Positions 28,321-36,867 of a DNA stretch of 64,000 bases are shown one piece after another. The notes under the pieces were generated by a model, which worked only from the letters and a program-made list of their open reading frames with translations, was not told where the DNA came from and ran no database searches. The position numbers and the translations under genes are program-made. Source of the stretch: Agromyces sp. 3263 (GTDB lineage: Bacteria > Actinomycetota > Actinomycetes > Actinomycetales > Microbacteriaceae); contig NZ_JAVDUV010000001.1 of NCBI RefSeq assembly GCF_031456545.1, forward strand, positions 2,232,001-2,296,000, given 5' to 3'. Within the stretch, counting starts at the first letter, position 1. Each line of letters begins with the position of its first letter.

Positions 28321-29168
28321 CCGAACCACTGTTGCGTCTCGACGACGTGCGCGCGACCCTGCAGACAGGTGGCACGGAGCAGACCCTGCTGAACGGCGTC
28401 TCGTTCACGATCGAGGCCGGCGAGGCGCTCGGGCTCGTCGGGGAGTCGGGCTCGGGCAAGTCACTCACCACCCGGGCGATCACCCGCATGCTCGACCCGA
28501 GGTTCCGGGTCTCGGGCGAGATCACCTTCGATGGCGCCTCGGTGCTCGGCATGAACGCCGCGCAGCTGCGTCGGTACCGCGTGAGCGACGTGGGCATGAT
28601 CTTCCAGGACCCGCGGGCCCACGTGAATCCCGTGCACACCGTCGGCGACTTCCTCACGGAGGGGCTCGTGCACACCCGGGGCGTTCGTCGCGACGAGGCC
28701 GAGCGACGCGCCGTCGTGCTGCTCGACGAGGTCGGCGTGCACAACGCAGAGCAGCGACTGCGCCAGTATCCGCACGAGCTCTCGGGCGGACTGCTGCAGC
28801 GCGTCATGATCGCGAGCGTCCTGCTCGCCGAGCCGAGGCTCATCCTCGCCGACGAGCCGACCACCGCGCTCGACGTGACCGCCCAGTCCGACGTGATGGC
28901 GATCGTCGACGAGCAGCGCCGTGCGCGCGGGCTCGCCTTGCTCTTCATCACGCACGACCTCGAGCTCGCGGCCGCGTGCTGCGACCGGCTCGCCGTGATG
29001 TACGCCGGGGAGATCGTCGAGCAGGGCGCGCACGTCTACGACGCACCGACCCACCCCTACACGGTCGAGCTGATGGGCGCACGCCCGAGCATCGACGAGC
29101 GCTACGACCGGCTTCCGGTGCTGCGCTACAACCGGGAGACCCACGACATGTTGAGGGCAGAGGCATGA
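28317..29168 (+). CDS. ABC transporter ATP-binding protein, DppD type
   Basis: A 283-residue ATPase. Walker A is GESGSGKS (near residue 42), the ABC signature LSGGLLQRV, Walker B LILADEPTTALD, and the switch His is in FITHDLELAA. The signature has LL instead of the usual QR after SGG, which is tolerated in this family. The C-terminal extension after residue 245 is shorter than in many DppD proteins, and the Cys cluster that binds iron-sulfur in some is absent. It works with the following DppF-type subunit. Confidence 0.9.
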   Translation: MTEPLLRLDDVRATLQTGGTEQTLLNGVSFTIEAGEALGLVGESGSGKSLTTRAITRMLDPRFRVSGEITFDGASVLGMNAAQLRRYRVSDVGMIFQDPRAHVNPVHTVGDFLTEGLVHTRGVRRDEAERRAVVLLDEVGVHNAEQRLRQYPHELSGGLLQRVMIASVLLAEPRLILADEPTTALDVTAQSDVMAIVDEQRRARGLALLFITHDLELAAACCDRLAVMYAGEIVEQGAHVYDAPTHPYTVELMGARPSIDERYDRLPVLRYNRETHDMLRAEA

Positions 29169-30025
29169 GCAATCCGAGCGAGGCGATCGTCGTCGCACGC
29201 AAGCTGCAGAAGGTGTTCCCGGCTCCTCGGGGCTCGAAGGGCGCGCCGATCGTCGCGGTCGACGAGGTCTCGTTCGAGCTGTACCCGAACGAGTGCCTCG
29301 CCATCGTCGGCGAATCGGGTTCGGGCAAGACCACGGTCGCGCGCATGCTCGTGGGCCTCGAGACCGTCACCGCCGGTGAGCTCACGGTGCGCGGTGAATC
29401 ACGAGCCGACGGGGTGAAGCGGCTGGCCGACCGCCGCCGGTGGGCGCGCGAGGTGCAGTACGTCTTCCAGGACCCGTACTCCTCGCTCAATGGCCGCCAG
29501 CGCATCGGCGACATCGTCGAGTCGAGCGTGGCACTGCACTCGCGGGGCATCCCCGGCAAGCGCGAAGCCCGCACCGCAGCCCGCGACATCCTCGACAGCG
29601 TCGGGCTCGGTTCGCAGTTCGCGGAGAAGTACCCGCACCAGCTCTCGGGCGGGCAGCGCCAGCGCGTCGCCATCGCGCGGGCGCTCGCGGCGAACCCGGC
29701 GGTGATCGTGCTCGACGAGGCCGTCGCAGCGCTCGACGTGTCGATCCAGGCCCAGATCCTGAACCTGCTGAGCGACATCCGGGCCGAGCGCGAGGTGAGC
29801 TACCTGTTCATCTCGCACGACCTCTCGGTGGTGAACCAGATCTCCGAGCGCATGATCGTCATGGAGCGGGGCGTCGTGGTCGATGCGGGCCCCACCGCCG
29901 AGCTGCTCGCCAATCCGGTGCATCCGTACACCCGATCGCTGCGCGCCGCGGTGCCTCGGCCCGGGTGGAAGCCGGTGCGCCGCGAACGCCTCGCGCAGGC
30001 GGCACCCCAGGCACCGGCTGCATAG
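29165..30025 (+). CDS. ABC transporter ATP-binding protein, DppF type
   Basis: A 286-residue ATPase with Walker A GESGSGKT, signature LSGGQRQRVAIARAL, Walker B VIVLDEAVAALD and switch His in FISHDLSVV. The C-terminal NPVHPYTRSL is the oligopeptide ATPase hallmark. Walker B has AVAALD where SVSALD is usual. It starts within the stop of the preceding gene. With it, the ABC importer is complete (one binding protein, two permeases, two ATPases). Confidence 0.9.
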   Translation: MSNPSEAIVVARKLQKVFPAPRGSKGAPIVAVDEVSFELYPNECLAIVGESGSGKTTVARMLVGLETVTAGELTVRGESRADGVKRLADRRRWAREVQYVFQDPYSSLNGRQRIGDIVESSVALHSRGIPGKREARTAARDILDSVGLGSQFAEKYPHQLSGGQRQRVAIARALAANPAVIVLDEAVAALDVSIQAQILNLLSDIRAEREVSYLFISHDLSVVNQISERMIVMERGVVVDAGPTAELLANPVHPYTRSLRAAVPRPGWKPVRRERLAQAAPQAPAA

Positions 30026-30032
30026 GGGGCGC

Positions 30033-31523
30033 ATGCGCACGCTCATCACCGCCGACCATGTGCTTGCGCACGACGGCTCGGGTCATGTCGAGCTCTGCGA
30101 CGGCGCCGTGCTGATCGACGACGGTCGCATCGTCGCCGTCGAACCGGCGAGCGAATTCCCCCGTGGGTCGACTGCCGTCGACGAGCGGGTCGCGCTCGGC
30201 GAGAGCCTCCTGATGCCGGGGCTCATCGACCTCGACGCGCTCGCCGACATCGATCACCTCATCCTCGATTCCTGGTCGGATGCCGCGGGGTCCGCGCGGC
30301 TCGAATGGTCGGCCTCCTACTTCGCCGAGGGTCGGCGCGACGTGCTCAGCCCAACCGAGCGCAGCACGATGCGGCGCTACGCGCTGACGCAGCTCGCCAT
30401 GCACGGCATCACCTCGTTCATGCCGATCGCCTCGGAGGTGCACTCGTCCTGGGCCGAGACCCATGACGACCTTGCGGATGTCGCGCGCATCGCGAGTGGG
30501 CTCGGACTGCGGGCCTTCCTCGGCCCGTCGTACCGCTCGGGCGCGAACGTCGCGGGCGATGACGGCACGGTCTCCGTCGCCTGGAACGACGACGAGGGCC
30601 GCCGCGGATTCGAGGAGGCGGTGCGGTTCCTCGACACCGTGGAAGCGCTCGGCGACCCGCTCATCACCGGGGTGCTCGCGCCGTGCCGCATCGAGACCGT
30701 GCGCGAGGAGCTGCTCGCTGCGACGGCCCGCGAGTCCGCGGCGCGCGACGTGCTCGTGCGGGTGCACGCGCTGCAGGGGCTCGAGGAGCGCGCCCTCATC
30801 GCGGCCGACCGCGGCACGACGCCGATCGGGTTGCTCGAGCGCGTCGGCCTGCTCAACGAACGCGTGCTCCTGGCGCACGGCGTCTACCTCGACGTGCACT
30901 CCGAGGTCGAGGGGGAGGACCGTGGCGAGCTCGCGACGCTCGCCGCGGCCGGGGTGTCGGTCATCCACTGCCCGCTCACGAACAACCGGTACGCGTTCCT
31001 GCTCGAGCGGCTCTCGCGCTATCTCGATGCGGGGGTGAACATCTGCCTCGGCACCGACTCGTTCCCGCCCGACCTGGTCCGCGGCATCGACGCCGGCGTG
31101 CAGCTCGCGAAGCAGCAGCACGGCGACCTGTCGCGCGGACTGCTCGCCGAGTACGTGGAGGCCGCGACGCTGGGCGGCGCTCGCGCGCTGCGCCGACCCG
31201 ACCTCGGTCGTCTCGCGCCGGGCGCCAGCGCCGACCTCGTGGCCTTCGCGCTCGACGACGTGCGCCTCGGGCCGGTCGAGGACCCGCTCCGCACGCTCGT
31301 GCTGAGCGGCACGGCGCGCGACGCCCGCTTCAGCATGGTCGGAGGCCGGGTCGTCATGCGCGACGGCGTGATTCCGGGCGCCGACGTCGACGGGTTGCGC
31401 GGCGAGGGGCAGCGCATCTTCGAGAAGCTGCGCGCCGCCTATCGGGAGCGCGACCATCGGGCGGCGGCGCCGCTGGCCGACGAGCTCTTCCCGTCGGTGT
31501 TTCCCGAGAGGATGTGCACATGA
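30033..31523 (+). CDS. Amidohydrolase-fold protein with atypical metal site
   Basis: A 496-residue protein of the ATZ/TRZ/guanine-deaminase-like amidohydrolases. The small beta domain is at both ends and the barrel starts after MPGLID near residue 62. In active members this point carries HxH; here the sequence is IDLDALADIDH, so the first two metal His are Asp68 and Leu70. Later elements remain: VHALQG, LAHGVYLD and LGTDSFPPD. It may bind metal differently or be a specialised subfamily. AGGGGG precedes the ATG. It ends the ABC operon and overlaps the ankyrin gene by 4 bp, so it is expressed with the importer. Substrate unknown. Confidence 0.78.
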   Translation: MRTLITADHVLAHDGSGHVELCDGAVLIDDGRIVAVEPASEFPRGSTAVDERVALGESLLMPGLIDLDALADIDHLILDSWSDAAGSARLEWSASYFAEGRRDVLSPTERSTMRRYALTQLAMHGITSFMPIASEVHSSWAETHDDLADVARIASGLGLRAFLGPSYRSGANVAGDDGTVSVAWNDDEGRRGFEEAVRFLDTVEALGDPLITGVLAPCRIETVREELLAATARESAARDVLVRVHALQGLEERALIAADRGTTPIGLLERVGLLNERVLLAHGVYLDVHSEVEGEDRGELATLAAAGVSVIHCPLTNNRYAFLLERLSRYLDAGVNICLGTDSFPPDLVRGIDAGVQLAKQQHGDLSRGLLAEYVEAATLGGARALRRPDLGRLAPGASADLVAFALDDVRLGPVEDPLRTLVLSGTARDARFSMVGGRVVMRDGVIPGADVDGLRGEGQRIFEKLRAAYRERDHRAAAPLADELFPSVFPERMCT

Positions 31524-32128
31524 CCGAGGTCCCAGTACCCGAGCCGGCCGGCCCCGACGCAACCCTCCTCGCCGCCGCGGCAACCGGCGATGCTGCCACG
31601 GTCGACCTCGCCGTGCGTGCGGGCGCCGACCTCGAGGCCCGCGACGCCCAGCAGCGCACCTCCCTCCTGCTCGCGGCGACCGGCGATCACGTCGACGCAG
31701 CGAAGGTGCTCGTCGGCGCGGGAGCCGACCCCGACGCACTCGACGACCGCAGCGATACGCCGTGGCTCGTCACGGGTGTCACGGGCAGTGTGGCGATGGC
31801 CGAGGTGCTGCTGACGGCGAATCCCGACCTCACGATCCGGAACCGCTTCGGCGGCATCTCGATCATCCCGGCGGCCGAGCGCGGTCACGTCGAGTACCTG
31901 CGGCGGGTGCTGCAGACCGACATCGACGTGAACCACGTGAACGACCTCGGGTGGACCGCCCTGCTCGAAGCCGTGATCCTCGGCGACGGCGGCCCGCGGC
32001 ATCGGGAGACCGTGCGCGTGCTCCTCCACGCGGGTGCCGATCCGTCGATCGCCGACCACGACGGCGTCACGCCGCTCGAGCACGCCCGTTCCCGCGGCTA
32101 CGCCCAGATCGCCGCCCTGCTGTCATAG
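31520..32128 (+). CDS. Ankyrin-repeat protein
   Basis: A 202-residue cytosolic protein made of about five ankyrin repeats. Visible repeat cores include LLAAAATGDAATVDLAVRAG, ADLEARDAQQRTSLLLAA, LVGAGADPDALDD, LLHAGADPSIADHDGVTPLEHA and a final capping helix. Ankyrin repeats bind other proteins. The start lies in the stop of the amidohydrolase gene, so it is co-translated with the importer operon. A partner or regulatory role for the amidohydrolase is possible but unproven. Confidence 0.85.
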   Translation: MTEVPVPEPAGPDATLLAAAATGDAATVDLAVRAGADLEARDAQQRTSLLLAATGDHVDAAKVLVGAGADPDALDDRSDTPWLVTGVTGSVAMAEVLLTANPDLTIRNRFGGISIIPAAERGHVEYLRRVLQTDIDVNHVNDLGWTALLEAVILGDGGPRHRETVRVLLHAGADPSIADHDGVTPLEHARSRGYAQIAALLS

Positions 32129-32150
32129 CCGAGCGGATGCCGCGAGCCAC

Positions 32151-33095
32151 TCACGACCGCCGCGACGGGGTCCGCCCGCGGCTCCGTCGCAGCACCGCAA
32201 CCACGGCAACGGCCGCGAGTCCCGTAAGCCCCGCAGCGACGGCCAGCGTCGCGCCGTCGGGACGAACGACGCTCTGCCCGCGCATCGCCTGCCAGATGAC
32301 GAGCAGCACCACCGCGGTGTAGGTCGCTCCGGCCACGGCGAGCAGGCGGGCTCGGGTCGTCGCGTCGAGGCGCGTCCACCGCAGCAGCGCCCAGGCGAGC
32401 AGCGGCAGCAGTTGCAGCGCGTGCAGGCCGACGAAGTGCCCGATGCGCAGGTCGCCGTGTTCGAGGCTCCACCCGGTGATCGGCATGCCGGCGCCGCCAT
32501 CGGCCGCCCCGACGGTGTGCCCGCCCGAGTCGTTCCAGCCCGTGTTGAAGATCATCGCGAGGGCCGAAAGCATGCCGAGCACGCTGATGCCGATGCCCCA
32601 GCGGAGCCCGGTCGCCAGTCCCGGGTCCAGGCCGCGCTGCCGCAGCGCGAGCACGCCGGCGGCGATGGTCGCGATCACCACGAGCGACACGATGCCGCCC
32701 ATCGCGTAGAAGACCGCGGCGTCGAAGTCGGTCGCCTCGTTGTAGTGACTGGTCGTGCCGCGCAGCACCTGCATCTCGACGAGGGCGATCTCGGCGACGA
32801 GGGCGACGGTGATGACGGTGCCGAGCACCGCGAGCAGCCGATCGTGGCCTCGAACGTACGACAGGATCCAGCGCAGCGTCAGCAGGAAGACCGCGATCGA
32901 GAAGGCGAACTTGGCGGGTTTCATCCAGGCGGGCGCACCGGTGATCACCGTCTGATCGACGACCAGCCCGACGATCGCGATCACGAAGGCGGCAGCGCTG
33001 AGGCCGGCACCGGCCGCGAGCACGGCGCGGGCAACCGCCGCGGTCGACGGGCGAGGGGAGGAGAGACGGGGCGGAGTTGCGAGTGAAGTGGTCAT
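32151..33095 (-). CDS. Multi-pass membrane protein of unknown function
   Basis: A 314-residue integral membrane protein with seven or eight hydrophobic segments. Conserved-looking polar features are KPAKFAFSIAVF near residue 70, a loop with TSHYNEATDFDAAVFY near residue 125, and GHFVGLHALQLLPLLAW near residue 230, whose two His lie in or near helices. I do not recognise the family. The ATG at 33095 is chosen because the sequence upstream of it is shadow-like and the first helix follows after about 30 residues. It is divergent from the two-component genes. Confidence 0.68.
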   Translation of the reverse strand: MTTSLATPPRLSSPRPSTAAVARAVLAAGAGLSAAAFVIAIVGLVVDQTVITGAPAWMKPAKFAFSIAVFLLTLRWILSYVRGHDRLLAVLGTVITVALVAEIALVEMQVLRGTTSHYNEATDFDAAVFYAMGGIVSLVVIATIAAGVLALRQRGLDPGLATGLRWGIGISVLGMLSALAMIFNTGWNDSGGHTVGAADGGAGMPITGWSLEHGDLRIGHFVGLHALQLLPLLAWALLRWTRLDATTRARLLAVAGATYTAVVLLVIWQAMRGQSVVRPDGATLAVAAGLTGLAAVAVVAVLRRSRGRTPSRRS

Positions 33096-33223
33096 GCCCC
33101 GATGCTCCGCGCGCGGCATCCGGCCGTCATCGCACCGTGGAACGCCTCGTTCTCGTACCACGGGACGAGGCGCGAACCCGTCCGATACGGTTTCGTTGAG
33201 GCGAAGCCCGAGAGGAGCGACGC

Positions 33224-34345
33224 ATGACGCGAGCTTCAGCCGCGGCGGGTTCACGGGTCACCGACCTCGTCTACGCCGGAACCGCCCTGGTCGCCGCGGT
33301 CCTGGCCGTGGTCAATGCCCAGTTCGCTCCGGTGGTCGTCGTGGCCATGCTGATCGCCCTGGTGCCGTGGGCACTCCTCGTCTTCGGCATCGAGCTCCCC
33401 CTGCTCGCGTTCGCCGCCCTCGCGATCATCCCGGTCATCCCGGTCATCGCCCTCTCCGAGATCGGCGCGGCGCTCTTCCTCAGCCTGGCGGCCGCGAGCC
33501 GCATCGCCAGCCGCACCGATGACCGCTGGTTGATCGGCTCGGTCACCGTCGTCATCATGGTGCTCCCGTTCGTGCCGTTCCTGTTCGGCGTCGAGTGGGA
33601 TGTGGGCGCGATCTACTTCGCGTTCGGCGGCGCCTTCGCCGTGCTCATCGGCGTGCTGCTGCGGCGCGCCACGCGGTTGGCCGACGAGCTGCGCGCCGCC
33701 GAGGGCGAGCTGGCGGATGCCGCGGCCCGCGAGGAGCGGCATCGCATCGCCCGTGACGTGCACGATCTCGTCGCGCATTCGCTGACGGTCGTGGTGCTGC
33801 ACGTCGGCGGCGCCCGACGGGTGATCCGCTCGAATCCGGATGCCGCTGAGGCGGCCCTCATCGAAGCCGAACGGGTGTCGCGCGAGAGCCTCGACGCGAT
33901 TCGCGGCGCCGTCGGGATGCTCCGGGACGACGACGAGTCCGAGTGGGCATCACTTGACCTCGAGCGACTCATCACGACCTACCGTTCGGCCGGACTCCCG
34001 GTCGAGCTGCGCATCGTCGGAACCCCCGAACCCCTGTCGCTGCCCATCCGGCTCACGCTCTACCGGGTCGTGCAGGAGGCGCTGGCCAACGCAGCCCGGC
34101 ACAGCGCGCCCGGGGCATCCGCTGCCGTGCAGATCGGGATCGACGACCACACCGTGCTCGCCCGGATCTCGAACGCGTTCATCCCGTCCACCGCGACGGA
34201 TGCCGTGGTGGACCACGCTCCTGATGGTTACGGGCTCGTCGGACTCCGCGAGCAGGCCGCCTCGCTCGGCGGCGAGCTCAGCAGCGGTCCCTATGGCGAC
34301 GCATGGGTCGTCGAGTGCCGGCTTCCCGTCGGAGGTGCGGCGTGA
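33224..34345 (+). CDS. NarL-type sensor histidine kinase
   Basis: A 373-residue membrane histidine kinase. Residues 10-150 contain four or five membrane helices with very short loops, so sensing is probably in the membrane. The HisKA_3 dimerisation box is EERHRIARDVHDLVAHSLTV (phospho-accepting His near residue 182). The ATPase has VVQEALANAARHSAPG (N box) and GYGLVGLREQAASLGGEL (G box). It is coupled to the response regulator gene by a 4-bp overlap. The signal is unknown; antibiotics or envelope stress are common for this architecture in actinobacteria. Confidence 0.9.
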   Translation: MTRASAAAGSRVTDLVYAGTALVAAVLAVVNAQFAPVVVVAMLIALVPWALLVFGIELPLLAFAALAIIPVIPVIALSEIGAALFLSLAAASRIASRTDDRWLIGSVTVVIMVLPFVPFLFGVEWDVGAIYFAFGGAFAVLIGVLLRRATRLADELRAAEGELADAAAREERHRIARDVHDLVAHSLTVVVLHVGGARRVIRSNPDAAEAALIEAERVSRESLDAIRGAVGMLRDDDESEWASLDLERLITTYRSAGLPVELRIVGTPEPLSLPIRLTLYRVVQEALANAARHSAPGASAAVQIGIDDHTVLARISNAFIPSTATDAVVDHAPDGYGLVGLREQAASLGGELSSGPYGDAWVVECRLPVGGAA

Positions 34346-35007
34346 CCGAGACCGCCCCGCTTCGCCTCCTGCTCGTCGACGACCAGGCGATGGTGCGGGC
34401 CGGTCTCGCGCTCATCCTCGGCGCCGAGCCCGACCTCGAGGTGGTCGCCGAGTGTGGCGACGGCACGGGCGTGCTGCCGGCGGTCCGCGCGCACCACCCC
34501 GACCTCGTGCTCATGGACGTACGCATGCCGCGGATGGACGGCCCCGAGGCGACACGGCAGCTGCGCGCGGCATCCGACGCCCCGCCCGTGCTCGCCCTGA
34601 CGACCTTCGACGACGACGCGGTGCTCTGGGGAGCGCTGACGGCGGGGGCCGCGGGCTTCGTGCTCAAGGACAGCCCGGCTGAGGACCTCATCGCGGCGGT
34701 GCGTGCCGTCGCCGCCGGGGGAGCCTGGCTGGACCCACGGGTGCTGCCGCGGGTGCTGGCGCGGGCGAAGGATCGTGCGCCGACGTCGCCGACGGCGAGC
34801 CGGGCGCTCGAGCAGCTGACCCCGCGCGAGCTCGAGGTGCTGCGCCGCATCTGCGCTGGTGCGAACAACCGCGAGATCGCGGCGCAGCTGCACGTCGGCG
34901 AGCGCACGGTGAAGTCCCACGTCTCGGCGATCTTCATGAAGCTCGGCGCCCGCGACCGCGCCGCCGCGATCATCGCCGCCTACGACGCGGGGCTGCGCCC
35001 AGAGTGA
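34342..35007 (+). CDS. LuxR/NarL-family response regulator
   Basis: A 221-residue response regulator. The receiver domain spans residues 5-125 with acidic pair D13/D14 and phosphorylation site D59 in LVLMDVRMP; the Lys is in FVLKDSP. The LuxR-type helix-turn-helix is at residues 155-215 (LTPRELEVLRRICAGANNRE is the start, and ERTVKSHVSAIF the recognition helix). The GTG at 34342 overlaps the kinase stop, marking a cognate pair. No target operator can be assigned from the sequence. Confidence 0.92.
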   Translation: MTETAPLRLLLVDDQAMVRAGLALILGAEPDLEVVAECGDGTGVLPAVRAHHPDLVLMDVRMPRMDGPEATRQLRAASDAPPVLALTTFDDDAVLWGALTAGAAGFVLKDSPAEDLIAAVRAVAAGGAWLDPRVLPRVLARAKDRAPTSPTASRALEQLTPRELEVLRRICAGANNREIAAQLHVGERTVKSHVSAIFMKLGARDRAAAIIAAYDAGLRPE

Positions 35008-35200
35008 CGGATGCGTCGGTCCGCCGCCACCGACGCGGCCGCCACACCGACGGCACTGCCTGTCGATCGACCTGCCGCTCGGTCGTCATCACCGTAGAGG
35101 CCGACATCCGGCCCACTCCCGCAGGGGAGCGAACGAGGATGACCCCGGCGACGGCGGTGCGCGAGTACCCTGTCGCTGGATCGGGTCGAGGAGGAACACC

Positions 35201-35584
35201 ATGCGCTACACACTGCTGCTTCACTACCCCGAGATGACCGCCGACGAGCTCGGTGACGAGGCGCTCGCCGAAGGTCAGCAGGCCTTCACCGCCTACGCCG
35301 CGACCCTGCATTCGGCGGGCGTGCTGCTCGGCGCCGAGGTCCTGCAGCCGTCGTCGAGCACGACCACCCTGCGCGCCGACGGCGGCGCCCTGCAGGTGCA
35401 GGACGGCCCGTTCGCCGACACGAAGGACCAGCTCGGCGGCACGTTCGTCATCGACGTGCCCGACCTCGACACCGCGATCGAGTGGGCCAAGCAGGCTCCC
35501 TCGATGGACTACGGCGCGGGCGGCGTCGAGGTGCGTCCGGGCGCCGTGTACACCGTCGACGGCGTGTGGACTCCCAACGAGTGA
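35201..35584 (+). CDS. YCII/DGPF-domain protein
   Basis: A 127-residue YCII-fold protein of the DGPF subgroup. It has MRYTLLLHYPE, the defining LQVQDGPFADTKDQLGG near residue 65, and a C-terminal PGAVYTVDGVW. YCII proteins are small alpha/beta dimers with a conserved His/Asp that may be catalytic. The gene overlaps the downstream sigma factor gene (GTGA), the usual pairing with ECF42-type sigma factors, so it probably helps control or respond to that sigma factor. The 193 bp before it show no other feature. AGGAGG precedes the start. Confidence 0.9.
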   Translation: MRYTLLLHYPEMTADELGDEALAEGQQAFTAYAATLHSAGVLLGAEVLQPSSSTTTLRADGGALQVQDGPFADTKDQLGGTFVIDVPDLDTAIEWAKQAPSMDYGAGGVEVRPGAVYTVDGVWTPNE

Positions 35585-36867
35585 ACGCCGATGGCGCGCG
35601 GGCGGCGGCTGCGGCATCCGGCGAGCTGGTCGCCCGCGCGTCGTACGGCCGGCTGGTCGCGCTGCTCGCGGCCTCGACGGGTGATCTCGCGCTCGCCGAG
35701 GACGCCCTGGCTGGCGCGTTCGAGCAGGCGCTCACGAGGTGGCCGGATGCCGGTGTGCCTGACAATCCCGAGGGGTGGCTGTTGACCGTGGCCCGCAATC
35801 GCCAGCGCGACGCGTGGAAGTCGGCGGAACGCCGCCTCACCGCGCCGTTTGATGACGACGCCGAGGCCGGCGCCGCGGCGGCGCCCGCGGCATCCGTCGA
35901 CCCCCTGGCCGAGCTCGACCCGTTCGCGATCGGCGACAAGCGGCTGGAACTGCTGTTCGTGTGCGCGCATCCGGCGATCGACGCCGCCGTCCGCACGCCC
36001 CTCATGCTGCAGGTCGTGCTCGGATTCGACGCGGCGCAGATCGCCACGGCCTTCGCGGTGCCGCCGGCGGCGATGGCCCAACGGCTCGTGCGGGCGAAGC
36101 GGCGCATCCGCGATGCGCGCATCCCGTTCGCAGTGCCCGACCGTCGCGCGATGCCCGAGCGGCTACCCGCGGTGCTCGAGGCGGTCTACGGATGCCACGC
36201 CATCGCGTGGCGCGCCCCGGCCGACGCTCCCGACTCGATGGCCGGCGAGGCGCAGTACCTCGCGGTGACCCTCGCGGCCCTGCTCGAGCACGAGACGGAG
36301 GCGTGGGGCCTCGCGGCGCTCGTGACGCTGTCGCTCGCGCGGCGGGGGAGTCGAGGTGGCGCCAGCCGCGATTCGGAAACCGACTCGCGCCCGTTCGTCC
36401 CGCTCGACGAGCAGGACCCGTCGACGTGGGATGCCGCGCTCATCGCCGAGGGCGAGGAGTACCTCCGACGTGCGTCGGCGCCGGGGCGGCCGCCGGGCCG
36501 CTTCCAGCTCGAGGCCGCCATCGAGGCCGTGCACTGCGATCGCCGTCGCACGGGCGCGACCGACTGGGCGGCGCTGCGCACGCTCTACGTCGCGCTGAAC
36601 GCGGTCGCTCCGAGCCTCGGCGCGACGGTCGCGCTCGCCGCGGTGATCGGGCGTCTCGACGGCGCCGCGGCGGGTCTCGCGGCGCTCCCGGCGGAGCCAG
36701 AGACGTCGACGTTCCAGCCCTGGTGGGCGGCGCGCGCCGACCTGCTCGCCCGTGCGGGCCGCGGCTCCGAGGCATCCGATGCCTTCGCCCATGCCGCCGA
36801 GCTGGCGGATGACCCGGCCGTGCGCACCTACCTGCTGGCCCGGCGGGAGGCTACGGCGCGTTCGTGA
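35581..36867 (+). CDS. ECF42-like RNA polymerase sigma factor with C-terminal extension
   Basis: A 428-residue extracytoplasmic-function sigma factor. Region 2 covers about residues 18-90 (LAEDALAGAFEQALTRWP and NPEGWLLTVARNRQRDAW). Region 4 is near residues 130-190. The long C-terminal part (190-428) is helical and TPR/DUF6596-like (LLEHETEAWGLAALVTL, ALRTLYVALNAVAPS), as in group ECF42. These factors lack an anti-sigma gene and are paired with DGPF proteins, as here. The GTG start overlaps the DGPF stop. It ends 17 bp inside the convergent gene. Confidence 0.88.
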   Translation: MNADGARAAAAASGELVARASYGRLVALLAASTGDLALAEDALAGAFEQALTRWPDAGVPDNPEGWLLTVARNRQRDAWKSAERRLTAPFDDDAEAGAAAAPAASVDPLAELDPFAIGDKRLELLFVCAHPAIDAAVRTPLMLQVVLGFDAAQIATAFAVPPAAMAQRLVRAKRRIRDARIPFAVPDRRAMPERLPAVLEAVYGCHAIAWRAPADAPDSMAGEAQYLAVTLAALLEHETEAWGLAALVTLSLARRGSRGGASRDSETDSRPFVPLDEQDPSTWDAALIAEGEEYLRRASAPGRPPGRFQLEAAIEAVHCDRRRTGATDWAALRTLYVALNAVAPSLGATVALAAVIGRLDGAAAGLAALPAEPETSTFQPWWAARADLLARAGRGSEASDAFAHAAELADDPAVRTYLLARREATARS

